NCBI GenBank assembly: GCA_013396525.1
Contig: VWYX01000890.1
Span: forward strand, 186,001-250,000
Length of the DNA: 64,000 bases
Reading direction: 5' to 3'
DNA from: Chaetorhynchus papuensis
Taxonomy: Eukaryota > Chordata > Aves > Passeriformes > Rhipiduridae
In this document: positions 13,201-25,155 of the stretch, piece by piece
Position numbering within the stretch: position 1 is the first letter of the stretch
Layout of the letters: each line of letters opens with the position of its first letter
Program-made: the position numbers and the translations under genes
Notes under the pieces: model-generated
Told to the model about the DNA's origin: nothing
The model's input: the letters and a program-made list of their open reading frames with translations, nothing else
Databases searched by the model: none

Positions 13201-16200
13201 AATTAATTTTGGTGTTTTCTTCCAAGCAGCAAAAAAGAAGGAATGGTCTTTAGTCATTCTAGGGTGGACTCAGAGAAGGGAACATCCTTTCTGTTGCTGA
13301 GCCAGCTGTTCTGTAACTTCCTGCATCTTTTGAAACACAGCTTGCCAGAATGGATATTTCCCCTTAAAATAACTTGGCACTTAGGGTCCCGGCTGACCTT
13401 TAACCACTGAACCTGTTGACTGTGATACAAACTCTGCCATTATCTATATTGCAAAAGAAGACTTCTGTTCAAATTTGGCATTCATGTATTACTTTGACGA
13501 TTATTTTTGTGTGATAGGCACTATCACAGCAGTGTAGTATTTGAGGTCCCAAAATCACAGAAAACAAAATCCAGTTCCCTGCATTGCCCACAAGCTTTCT
13601 GTGTAATCTTAGCAATCACTTAGTTCAAAGGGGTTTGGCTGCCTGTACATCTTTACAAACAGCTCTGAATATCTTTACAGACTGATTAATGCCCTTCCCT
13701 ATTTCACATGGATACTACAAAGATAAATACATGAAAGTATTTAAGGCACTCTGGAAGTAGGGGTATTTAGATGATTGACTCCCACTGAAGTCGATAGTTT
13801 TTGAATAATGTGTTCCTCACAGGACCATGTTTTTTCTTACCTAGGAAAGATGAGCACTTCAAGCTGCCTTGCTGTTTAAATGACTGGAGACTTCATGGTC
13901 CTACAAAGATGCTCCATGTTTCAAGCTTTTCTCACGGCCCAGAAGGAAGGTGCACCAAGTAACCATGCAGAAGTCCTCCAGCTTGTGCAGCTGATGGCAT
14001 GGTGGAGCTGTGGGTGGTCAGCCTTGGTTCATGTCACCCTTTACCTCCCTACCACAACTATTCACTGGTTAGGAAGAGTTGTAGCTCTCCAGCCCTGAGA
14101 CTGATTCTTGTGACTCCATAGATGGAAAGCCTTATTATAAAGCCTCCATGCTTCAGGAACTTATTCACTGCCACAGTTCTGTTAATTATTTTGTCTGCAC
14201 AGCCATTTTCCTCTGAAAATGTCATGTCTCAGAACACAGCTTGTGCCTGAACTTTTTTTTCCCAATGTATCAATGATATGGGAAAGATTATTCAACTGAA
14301 TCATTCAGGGTTGTTTGTTTTTTTTTTTTTTTGAAAACAGAGAGCTTTCTGACTGGCTGAAAGCTCATAGGTTGGAGGCCTCCAAATGCACATCTGCAGC
14401 TGTGTGGGATGAGGGTTTCCAACTCTGGATTCAGACAGGGAAGCAATCTGCTCTGCATCTCTCCACGCTAAGATGTGGAAATGACTTCACTGTTCCTCAT
14501 ACCGTGGTTGGAAACATCGGAAGGATCCAGTGATGACATCTTGTTCATATATTTTCTCAGTTTCCTTGTCTCTGTCCGCAGTCTGGGATGGAGGACCCCA
14601 GACTTCTCTCTGCTCCTCAAGCAGGGGAGGGACTGTAGCAGGGTAGCTTATGGTCACAGATGTGATTAAGGCGTTGCATTACTTCCATCTTGCCACAACA
14701 TGTCAGTATAATCCCATATATGGTTAAGCCACACTTCTTTTTATAGTTCCTTGGTTTATTTAGAAAACACTGCCGTGGGATTTGGGATTTAGCTGTTTTT
14801 CTTCTCAGCTTTGCTTTCCAATCTGTGAAGTAATAACTGCGTGCACTGAGTAGAAATGTACCTCTTCTGACAAAAGTAATGCAGATTTGTTTCAGGAATA
14901 AATCACTCCTTTTTATACTTTTCTTTAAAAAAGGAGAGTTCATGCATTCAGTAAAGGCTCAGTTCTGAAATGTACTTTTCCAGGACTGGCTCCTACCAAA
15001 CTAGGTACACTTATCAATGAGAAATGAAATTATACCTTAGGACTGTGGTTTGATTTTTTTTTTTTTTGACTTGTAGTATTTAAATTGGGATTTTCTTTAC
15101 GAAGTAATTCTGACTCTTCTCTGGTAGTGAAACATTCATATCTGGTGGTTTTATGTCAACCCTGGCTAAAATGCTGTCCCTAAGCAAGTGAACAGATGAC
15201 CTGTATCATTGTGTGAAGTTAGCCTTTGGACTGTGAAACCTGGCTCTGATTTTGGCCCAGCCCACAGCAAGCAGAGAGTCTGTCCCTACTTCTGCTTCAC
15301 CGCCTCTCCAAATAATTGTGACACCACCCCAGACTTACGGTCATCCACACCCATTATGTCCAGTACCACGCACCAACCCCTGCTCAGTCCTTGCCTAAAA
15401 CCAGTAGTAAATTGCTTGTGAGGGTTAAATACACAGCCTCCTGAGCCAGGACAGCAAATGCAAAATGGCCAAGAGGGAAGAGTGAACCTCTCACTCTTTT
15501 ATCCTGCTTTGCCTCTAAGAAACTGAAAACAGTTCTGGGGAATTCTGTCTTCTCCATATCCCAAGGATGCCCTTGCACTTAAACGCACTGAACCAACCAT
15601 CTTTCTCTTGTTGAGTTTGTCCTTGCTGTTCTCCAGCTAACTGAAATGCTTTTAGGATGGAAGGGACATAATCTGCAAAGGTCTAGATAAGTGCCTCAAA
15701 ACTTGCTTCTACTTAAGAAATATTACATTAGTATGGCATGCTCAATAATACAAGCAGTTAGTTTCTCTGTTCTGTAGTGTCTGCATAATGAGGGTGTAAT
15801 GTCTTCCAGTCTGCTCCTTTGGTCTGCTGGTTGTGACACTTCAGTCTTCAGCTTGCTCAAGTCTTGAAATTCATTAGAAATATTAGCACTGGTGTTTGCA
15901 TCGTAAGCATTAAACAGATGTTTTTAATCTTGACTGTTTGTGGAGGTACATTCTGTTCTGCACTGTTCACCAGCTGAAATGAAGTGCAGAGTGGGAGTTA
16001 ATACTCAGTTTGCTGCATGTAAACTTCAGTAAGCTGTTTGGACCCTCATGATTACACAGCAGAAGTTTCTTGGGTGTTGTTTTTGCTTTTCTAGCCAGCA
16101 CAACACGGACACAAGGTGTTGTGACGTGTAACTTGTGAAACTTGCACAATGTGAGCAGGAGCAGAGCCCCTGGAGCAGGGAAGCGGCCTGACCCGAGGCA

Positions 16201-17833
16201 GAGGAGACTCTTTGTTCTCTTGTCAATGTAATGCTGACCTCTCAGTCTCTGTTGGTGAAATCACAGGGCTGTCATGAACAAGAAGATGAGGGTGGCTGGA
16301 ACAACCTCAGCTCCTGAAGTAAGACTGATGAGTGTGCAGAGCAATGCCCTCTTTTTACCTCCTGCCTCGGATTACATGTGTATGCTGCATTCCTGGCAGG
16401 AGCATTGAATATTATATATTGAATTATACTGCTTTCAGAGAAATAGCACCTCACTAAAAGCATTCCCAAAGGTCACTGATTGCAGTATGAGCTCTGACTG
16501 GATGTGTTAGATAAAGATTGATCAGAGCTGTCAAGGACAATTTCCATTCCTGTCCTACTCCAGGAAATTTAGACATGTCATTGAAAATCTCACAGCCTGG
16601 AAAATTAAGGACACAAGGGGTTTTCTCCCTCCAGAGAAAAGAATCTTATTTTGTTTTTTCACTCGAAAACCAAAATGTGATGAATGATATTTTAATAAGT
16701 GGTATTTTTCCTCACAGCAAGATTCCAGTTTTTCATTAGAAATGTTTCTCTGGGAGTATTTTCGTTGATACTATCCACATGCATTGCAGGGGCTTATGGA
16801 AGATCAGCTGAAGCTTCTGGGCTGTTCAGTTTGCCCTCCCCTGTTTGGCTTATTTCTCCACCTTACCCCATGACATGACTGGCTATCCTTGGACCAAGAG
16901 AGGTCATGTTTCTTACCACAGGTCACCAGGTGCTGGTTACACCAATGCATGGCTCTTCTGTTTGGTCAGGTTGATGGCCTCACTCTGAAGTGTTACTTTT
17001 CCTACTTCATCTGGAAGTAGCAGAATCTTTTTTGTTGTAATGGTCAGTCATGGTAAAAATATGTACAACATAATGTTCCTTTAGATGACTGATGGTAATT
17101 TGAGTTGGTGCTTTCAGCTGTCTTTAATATACTGCATGTATAAAAATTAGGGAAAGTACCTTTTCCCAGCACAAGCCATTTTGTCCAGCTTTTCTCGAAG
17201 GCATCACAGATACTCTTGTTTGCACACACTGAAAGGATCACACAGCTGCAGTAGCTCTTGCTTGTTTGTGGCTCTGGTTCTTTTTTGAGGTCATAGCACA
17301 GCTTGAAGAGCAAGGAGGTGTATGACTGGAACATACAGAATAACCAATCTCACTATGTCTCCCAGCTGGATTTCCTAGTTCTGGGCGTGTTCTGCTCAGC
17401 TCTTCCCATTGCTTCAGCTTGATCTCAGCCTCTTGTGTTTCAAAATCTTAAGCACTCAAAATACATTGCACTTTATATCATTGTGTCTCCTGTTATTTCT
17501 GGAAGTCTGTCTTTCAGTGGCAAACACCAGTGAGGAGCAAATTGGCAAGAAATAATGTCCTTGTGTGCTCAGGGATGGCATAATGATACATCTTGTGCAG
17601 CTGAGAGGATTTTACTATTCATTTAGTAAGTTTCTGTACTTTTAGCATACATTTTCATGTTATTTATGAGAGTGGAGCAATATTTCAGTGAGTGAGAGAA
17701 TCAGCTTCAAGAAAGTATTCAGAATGAATGTGATAAAAAGAAGTACCAAACTGGGATCTCAGTCAGTTTCTGAAGTCTCTTCACATTAATTTTCCAGAGT
17801 TTCACTCATCCTACTCCATTTTCCACAAGATTG

Positions 17834-17873
17834 TTCAAATTTAAAAGTTATTATTCAAATATAAAAGTAATCA
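17834..17873. repeat. 20-bp tandem duplication
   Basis: Two near-identical units (TTCAAATTTAAAAGTTATTA and TTCAAATATAAAAGTAATCA), with the start of a third. Confidence 0.7.
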
Positions 17874-20800
17874 TTCAAAGGCAAAGAGAAGGTCCTTGGC
17901 ACTAGAAAGGCTACTGTGCCCGAGGCACCCTGCAACTCCAGTGTACACATCAACATGATCTGATCTGCATTTCATCCCCATAACCAGGTTTTCTCTTCAG
18001 ATGTTAATGTAACCCTACAAATCATATACACACGACTTCAGGGTCCAGCTTGTACCTGGTACATATCCCATTAGTACATTACAGTAGTACTTCAGTGACT
18101 GGGGTAGATCTTCAGTCACCCAAGCATGGATGCTGTGTGCAGGACTTCAGCTGCCATCCTCAGGACGTGAGGGTCTCATGCAGATCCCTCATGGTATCTG
18201 CTAATCACATATGAGTATCTCTCTCTGGCTTTGGAAACCTTCTCTGTAATGTCTCTTCTCCCTCTAAGGTTGCTGTTGAAATAGCTGAAGTGGTCTCTGA
18301 TCAGAATACATCTATGTTGTGTCCTTACTGTTATATCATCTCCTTGACTATGGACACATAATAAATGGTTTTGCTCCACAGGAATATGGAGAATATGCCT
18401 TTTCCCAGGCAGAAGCTGCTTAATGTCTGTGTTGTATGTCAAATTACTTCGCTCCTATTTTCTACGCTTGTTGAAATACACATTTCTTCTCTAATACTGC
18501 ATGTTCTCTGCTTCCCAGCCCCTGTCTGTGTGCACTTTGTCTTCTTTCCTTTTCTGTCTTTTCCAGCAGTTTCTTCTCCAGGTTTCTGAGTCTCAGTTCT
18601 CCAGACTCTGAGTCTCATTCCACTCAGAGTGTGATTTCACAGACCCTCTTGAAGTGGTTAAGTTTGATTTAACAAAGACAACACTATTGTTTGTCTTTTT
18701 GCTGATATCTTTTAGGAGCTTTTTTCTTCCAAATATAAGAATTTATATTGAGAATTTAGCCTAGAAATAAAACCTTAGCCCTATAACAATCATGTGCTTG
18801 TCAGCTATTAAACAAATCCAGCGTCACATAAAAAGCAATGTTAAAAAAATACTTCTCTTGTAAAAAATGAAAAACAAGAGTCTATGGCTGTTTCTTGGAA
18901 ATTGGGATGGTTTGTGATTTCTTATACCCAAAAAAAGAAAAAAAAGGTATTAGAAACACATTGCCTGAAATAAATAAATTAAGTTAATAACAATTTTATG
19001 ATGCTCTTTTGTGGGTATAACAATTAGCACAATGACTCTTCATTGTCATCCGGTTCCTGTGTTTAAAAGTAAGGACATTTCTGAAGAGTCTAGTCCTCAG
19101 TGTGATACTCCTGGGCTGTGTTTTGTCATTTTTAATGATATTTAGGCAACTCAGCATCAGGGCCCCACTGCCTTAGAAAAGAGCAAAATATTTAAAAATT
19201 TAAAACTGTCTGCAGTATTTACCTCAGATCATGGAACTTTTTCAGGTATTCCTTTCCTTGTAAGCATTGGGGCTCAAGCTTCCTGTTTTTTCCCATCTCA
19301 AGCCAAAATTCTGGTAGCAATGACTTCTTTAACTGGGTTTTCAGTGGAGTAAACACCAGTGACTTCACAATTTGAGCAATTACATTTAAAAAGTTTTTTT
19401 TCTTTCCTTGGAATCCTTTTACAAAAGATTCTGAAAACAAGTTGCGAAGGAGACTGTAACTTTCCTGATCATGAACACCAGTGTCATTTCTTTCCCTTCC
19501 CTTCTCTACAGAAAGCACCCTTGTTTTGTGTCTTGTGTCCTTTGTGGCATAATAATACCCAGGAGTTTGAGATTTCTCCTTTTATTTTTTAAAGACGAGT
19601 TTTACAGATTAGTATCTTTGATCTTTGTAGCAAACATTGAAGTCCATAGAAAACCCCACCTATTTATGATTAATTCCCTGCAGTCTGGAATACTTGATAA
19701 TGTCTAACAGATCTGTGGCAAAAGCCAATGTCATTTCACAACAGAACCCCACCCTGGGCCACAAAGTGGTTCTTAGCTGAGATCAAGCCATGCAAGTAAA
19801 TAAACCCCAAGTCCACATCTGATTAAAGCAGATATATGGGAGGTATGAACAGGACTGGCCAGATGCTGCACCATATGATAAACACCAAGGACCATGGCAT
19901 CCTATAAAACTGGGCATTTATATGGTACAGCTGGCTATGCATAATCTTCTCCTAATTTATAAGGCTGGAGCATCTGGTTCATTGCTGTTGCTCTATCAGC
20001 TTTTCTGGAGGCCTGTTCTTGAATTTCTGGTAGCTGAATATTGCTCTTCTGAGTGCCAGCAGAATGGGAAGTTAAATCCATTTATAGTAGGAGATAAGCT
20101 CTTATTCTATCAGATAAGATAACTGTTCAAACGAAAGAAAGAAAGGTAGGCCCTTGCGGGATGGGTTCCACTCCACAAAAAATCCACAACTGCAAACTCT
20201 GAAAGAAATAATATCTATTTCTCATTGGCAGGACCCTCAGCCGTGACAGAGGGGCTCGGCCAGAGGAGGCCACTGTGACAGGCTGTGCCTGTGACTGCAG
20301 ACACCCCTCAGCAACATGGCAGGTGAGAGTTCACAGAATAGGTCTCACAAGTCCTGCTTTTGTTACACTGCTTGATCTTTCTCTCCCAGTGCCATAGCCC
20401 TAGAAGTCAGCATTTCTCTCTTTCCTGAAACAGAAGCTGGCACTTGGCACTTGGTTAGAAAATGCCTATTGTGTAAGTGACTAAAAAAACAAGAACAGTG
20501 TTTTCAGATGGGTCTTGCCAACTTTTTGCCATAAGGAGCTAAGCCAACAATGTGAAAGAATCCTGAACTGAATGGTGTGCATGTGTACAACCCACTGGGG
20601 AGCTGTGTGCCAGCCTAGGCAGGTCTGGAGATATGGACCCAGAGCAGATGGTTTGCTTGTGCCCATGAGGAGAAAGAGAAAGGAGGGCTAGAACTCACTT
20701 TTCCAGGTGTTTCCAAACTGACTTGCCAGCAGGAAAGTCCCAGCTGTAGTTAAGAGAACTCTTTCTGCATTCCACCCTCGCAGAGTTGTAAACAGCATTG

Positions 20801-22439
20801 CAGCATACAGTCTAAGGCACAATAAGATGTTTTTTAAAGTTACAGCATTACCAAGTCTATTTAGAAGCTGTGAGTTCAGACCACTCAGCCTTTGGGGAGA
20901 AAAAAATACAGCACTAGTCATTCTACCAAACCCTTCCCCAGGAAAATTACATGTCAGAACAGCACTGAAAGAAAATTTGCATTTCAAATGGAAAGGGAAA
21001 ATTTGCTTTTGCAGAACATCATGGGGTTGGCAATAGTAAATCATGGTACTGTCAGAATGGGAGTGGGTTCCTGCAACTCTTGCGCTGCTTTCTGTAAGCC
21101 TGCGTTGTTGCTGAGGAAGTGAAATCTTGTTAGCACACAACTTAGCACACAACTGTGCAAGACTTCTTCAGACCTTTCATTGTTTTTTGCAGCATACATG
21201 CTGCACATTTTTAATGATTTTATCAAATTTCAAATGTCTTCATAGACCTTCATAGACCTGTAGCATGGCAGCTGCTATATTTCTAGCTAGGTCTGAATGC
21301 TTCAGGTATTCTGGCTCTGCCTCTTCTTTCTTCTCTCTCCTTTTTTTTTAATGTTTTCTATAAAACAGTTTTACCCTCTGCAACTGACACAGGTACAGTA
21401 TCTGGAATTGTCAGAATTTGTTCTCTGGTAAAGCTTTATCTTTGTGTAACAATGGCAACACAAGCTGCCCTAAGGAAATAAGCGAATTTGAGAAAGAACT
21501 TCAGTTACTACAGATGGTGTTTTCAGGCAGTGATAACCCACAAGCGGATGAAGTCACCACTGCTGAAATGTAAGACAGACTATTTCTTAATAGTTTGCCT
21601 GGATAGTTTTTCTGGCCAGTGCAAGATGGGCAGCAGGGCTGTGCGGGATCTCACACTTGTCTTGGCACTAGGTATTGCACAGAGATTTAAAGGCTTGCTT
21701 CTTAAAAAAAAAATCTTACCAAAATAAAGAAACTGTGGGCAAAACAACTGGAAGAATTGGAAAAGGAGCAAAAAGTGGTGAAAGAAACCTGGTTTTATGG
21801 ACTAGATATGTGGATACAGCTGGGTGTTGTCTGCAAACCTAGTTGTTCAAATATATCATGTAATAGAATCAGGTGGTGGAAATATTTATTATGTAATGAC
21901 CTCTTTCATTTGTTATAGGCAAGAGTGACTGGCATTGACTTCCTTAAACACAACCTCTTCCCAAATACTGCCAGCATCTTGATGCAGCTCTCAGCTCTGA
22001 TGCCCCCAGGAGAGGTGCTAGTGACAGACCATGAAAAATGCTTTGGATGTGGATTAAGAGAACTGAAGATCTGTTACTTACACTGAATTGATCCACCTTT
22101 GTGTATGTGAATTAAGGGAACAGTGGATAGTGATTATGTAGCTGGGATTTCCATTTTTCCCAGGGCTTGCTTTGCCCTTTTGTGTCTGGGCCACTCTCAC
22201 CTCATCTCATTTAATCTGCAATAACACAACATAGTTAAGCACTAAGAGCCTCATTACTTACAGACCTTGCAGATGTGGAAAAGCTATTTCACCTCTCCTT
22301 CCTGACATGGCTTAGTGAGTCACTACGCAGACCTTGCCCAAGCAATTTTTTCCCTTGTAAGATGAAGGACTAAAATCATTAGAAATCACAGGTGATGGTC
22401 AGCATTCAGTAACCATTTACTGTGAAATGGCTGCAACAG

Positions 22440-23300
22440 AGGTCACAGAATCACAGAATTCTTAGGGCTGAAAGGGACCTCTGGAAATCATCCAGTCCAT
22501 TCCCCCCTGCCCAGGCAGGGCTACCTAGAGGTGATACAGGAACTCGTCCAGGTGGGGTTTGAATGTCTCCAGAAAGGAAAACTCCACAACCTCCCTGGGC
22601 AGCCTCTTCCAGAGCTCTGCTGCCCTCAGTGTAAGGAAACTCTCCCTCATGTTGAGGTGCAAGTTCTTGTGTTTTAGTCTATGGCCTTTGTTCCTCATCC
22701 TGTCACTGGGCACCACTGAAAACAGTCTGGCGCCATCCTCTTGGCACCCACCTTTGAGATATTTATGTGCATTAATGACATCCCCTCTTGTCTTCTCTTC
22801 TCTAGACTAAGCAGGCTCAACTCCCTCAGACGCTCCTCATAAAAGAGATGTTCCAGAACCCTCATCATCTTTGTGGCTCCCTACTGGACACATCCAGTCA
22901 CATCTTGTCTTTCTTGTACTGAAGAGCCAGAAGTGGATACAGCACTCTTGATGTGGTCTCACTAGGGCTGAGTAAAGGGTCAGGACCACCCCCCTTTACC
23001 TGCTGGCCACCACCCTTCCTGATGCATCTTCCTGGCCACAAGGGCACTGCCAGCTGATGATCAACTGGTCATCCACCAAGACTCCCAGGTCCTTTTCTGC
23101 AGAGCTGCTCTCTGGGAGGTCAGCCCCATGCCTATGCTGGTACCTGGGGTTATTCCTCCCCAGGTGCAGAACCCTACACTTGCCCTTGTTGAACCTCTTA
23201 AGCTTCTCTCCACCCAATTTTCCAGCCTATCAAGGTCCCACCGAATGACAGCACAGCCACTCCCCACAGTTTTGTTTTATCAGCAAACTTGCTGAGGGTC
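22440..23300 (-). mobile_element. CR1 LINE, longest 3' fragment in the window (about 860 bp)
   Basis: Opens with CACAGAATCACAGAATT, then GGGACCTCTGGAAATCATCC, the CR1 3' end read in reverse. It continues through the 3' UTR region into diverged ORF2 C-terminal sequence. The minus-strand ORF at 22996-23217 carries GKCRVLHLGRNNP and KDLGVLVDDQL, typical of the C-terminal part of LINE reverse transcriptase proteins. The copy has decayed. Confidence 0.92.
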
Positions 23301-24490
23301 TCTCTTTCCTTTAACTGTCTTTCACTGAATGGAAGAGAGGATCTTTCCTGTTTTAGTTTACATGCATTCCTGGCTAATCACATACTGGTTTCACTGTCAG
23401 AAATATTATATTGAGGGTACTAATGAAGACACTGTGAGCATGGAAATACTCCTGTATTGTACATTTCTTATTTTAAAGAAAGGACACTTTTTTCATTTTC
23501 TGTTGTAATCACAGTAGAAAATATAAAATATCTGAAGCTTCTATTTTCTAGATTGTATTTTAATTCCAAGACTTAAAATACAAAACCCCTAGAAGCAATC
23601 TTAAGGATATTTCCACAAAGATTTTTTTTTCATGGTTTTATTTTTATATTACAAGACTGTTTCCTTTGAAAATGCAAATATATACCATCACAAATTGTAA
23701 TACGGGACATACAAAGAACCCTTGACCTTCCATGTAGCATTAAATGATTGTGATGAAGCAAATAATTTAATGCAGCAAAGGTTAAATCAATACATCCAAG
23801 TATGTATTCCAGACATAGAGAGCAGATGTGGATTTACAGCTGGACCTGTGATGGAAGGCATCTTCTGCCATTATCCCTGTAATGGGGAAGAGAAGGAGAA
23901 TTGCTGCTGGTGTGTGCATTTGAGCTGGGTGGTATTAAACTGAACTGACATTCAACACATGCTGTTCACGTGCATCTGCCCTGTCCTTCTGCAGGTTGTT
24001 TGGAAGCCCAGCTCTAACCTGAGTTTCCAGCTCTTTACAGTACAGGGAAAGCAAGAAAAAAATGCAGGAAAGTCCCCTAGAAAGTGACTCCCTCCTTAGC
24101 CTAAACGCACTGACCAAGACTCAAGAGACTCCAATGTTATGCATCATGTTACGAAGCAGGAGAAAGGAAAACTTTTATAGTTTTAGGGTAGAGAACCAAG
24201 AACAGAAGGCCAGGTTCAAACTCTGACACTTTTCCAGTTTTCCTCTGTTACCCCAAATCTGAGCTTGCTAAGGCCAATTCCAATCAAGTCAAGTTTGGGT
24301 TAGATCTTTGTACACTCTGTGCCTTTGCACCTGCAAGGCAGGATTGATTGATAGCAAATCTTTTGGCTGGGCATACAATATGTGACAAACCTCTAGTGAC
24401 TGACGTAAGTAAAAACCAGATTTTTCAGACCAGCTAGTGCAGATAATTCTTGCATTTTGGCCCATGGGAACTCATGACATTCAATAATTG
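23301..24490. other. Gene-free AT-rich sequence downstream of IL22RA2
   Basis: No supported ORF, repeat or RNA gene seen. The IL22RA2 3' UTR probably ends at its right edge. Confidence 0.45.
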
Positions 24491-24491
24491 A

Positions 24492-24497
24492 TTTATT
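24492..24497 (-). terminator. Candidate poly(A) signal for IL22RA2
   Basis: AATAAA on the minus strand, about 500 bases after the IL22RA2 stop. It would give a 3' UTR of roughly 0.5 kb. It is the first canonical hexamer I noticed downstream, in AT-rich sequence. Confidence 0.4.
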
Positions 24498-24999
24498 TTT
24501 AAATACACTACATTGAAGAGTGGCCATGAAAAGAGGACAGGCTTATTTTAAGTAATCCATCAGATCAATTCCTAAGCAGAACAGGCTGGCAGAGCTTTCA
24601 GGAGAATTGCATGTTAATAAAGTTGGAGGTCACTCATTTTCCTAATTAATTATTACTTGACAGAAAAGAAATTATGAAAGCCATACTATTTATAACTATT
24701 TAACTATACTATGTATAACTGTTTGAAGAAAGGGAAGAAGCAGATATTTCTGAGGACCAGCATGCAAATAATTGTCTATCCCATTCCTCTAATCATCTTG
24801 GCCTTATCATTCTTACCAGATCTGAGATTATGTAAGAATTCCAGCTAATATTGTCATGTGGGATGGCAGTTTCTATGACACACATTTTTCTCTGCTTTTG
24901 GAGAGCATCTGCCTTTGGTGAGGGGATAGATCTTGGCTTCCAGAGTCATGTCCAGTTTCAGGCAGTGACTTACCTGTCTCTTGGGTGCCAGCCCTGCAG

Positions 25000-25155
25000 T
25001 CACTGCAGCACGGTACATTGCCTGCTGCTGTAGGCACTGCTGCGGTCCAGCATCGGCACGTACATTTTAGCCACGATGCAGTAGCTGACTCCAGGCCTCA
25101 AATCTTGTATTTTAATAACCTTGTCTTTCCCTTCATACACCAGGACTCTGTGTTG
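25000..25155 (-). CDS. IL22RA2: IL22RA2 coding exon 5 (end of domain 2, stop)
   Basis: Encodes residues 189-239 and a TGA stop. The exon begins after a pyrimidine-rich acceptor ending GTGAAG. That choice is forced by the phase-0 donor of exon 4. The sequence VYEGKDKVIKIQDL, then SYCIVAKMYVPMLDRSS, then RQCTVLQ-stop lines up with the C-terminus of mammalian IL-22BP. The protein ends before any membrane segment. Confidence 0.93.
   Translation of the reverse strand, partial: QHRVLVYEGKDKVIKIQDLRPGVSYCIVAKMYVPMLDRSSAYSSRQCTVLQ

Larger units (their letters stand above)
3511..22439. other. Gene-free interval with scattered repeat fragments
   Basis: About 19 kb without a supported gene. It holds CR1 fragments at 5868-5955 and 13062-13200, poly-T runs at 14318-14332 and 15054-15067, and a 20-bp tandem duplication at 17834-17873. 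IL20RA would be expected on this side of IL22RA2 in the conserved cluster. No exon of it was recognised, though short exons without an ATG could be missed by eye. Confidence 0.5.

Noticed and set aside
20688..21152. 154-codon minus-strand ORF
   Set aside because: No recognisable motif or family. It was considered as a possible IL20RA exon, but none of that receptor's conserved segments is present.
1..24500. Expected neighbour IL20RA
   Set aside because: Synteny puts it to the left of IL22RA2, but I recognised none of its exons. It most likely lies outside the window. A protein-to-genome search would settle this.
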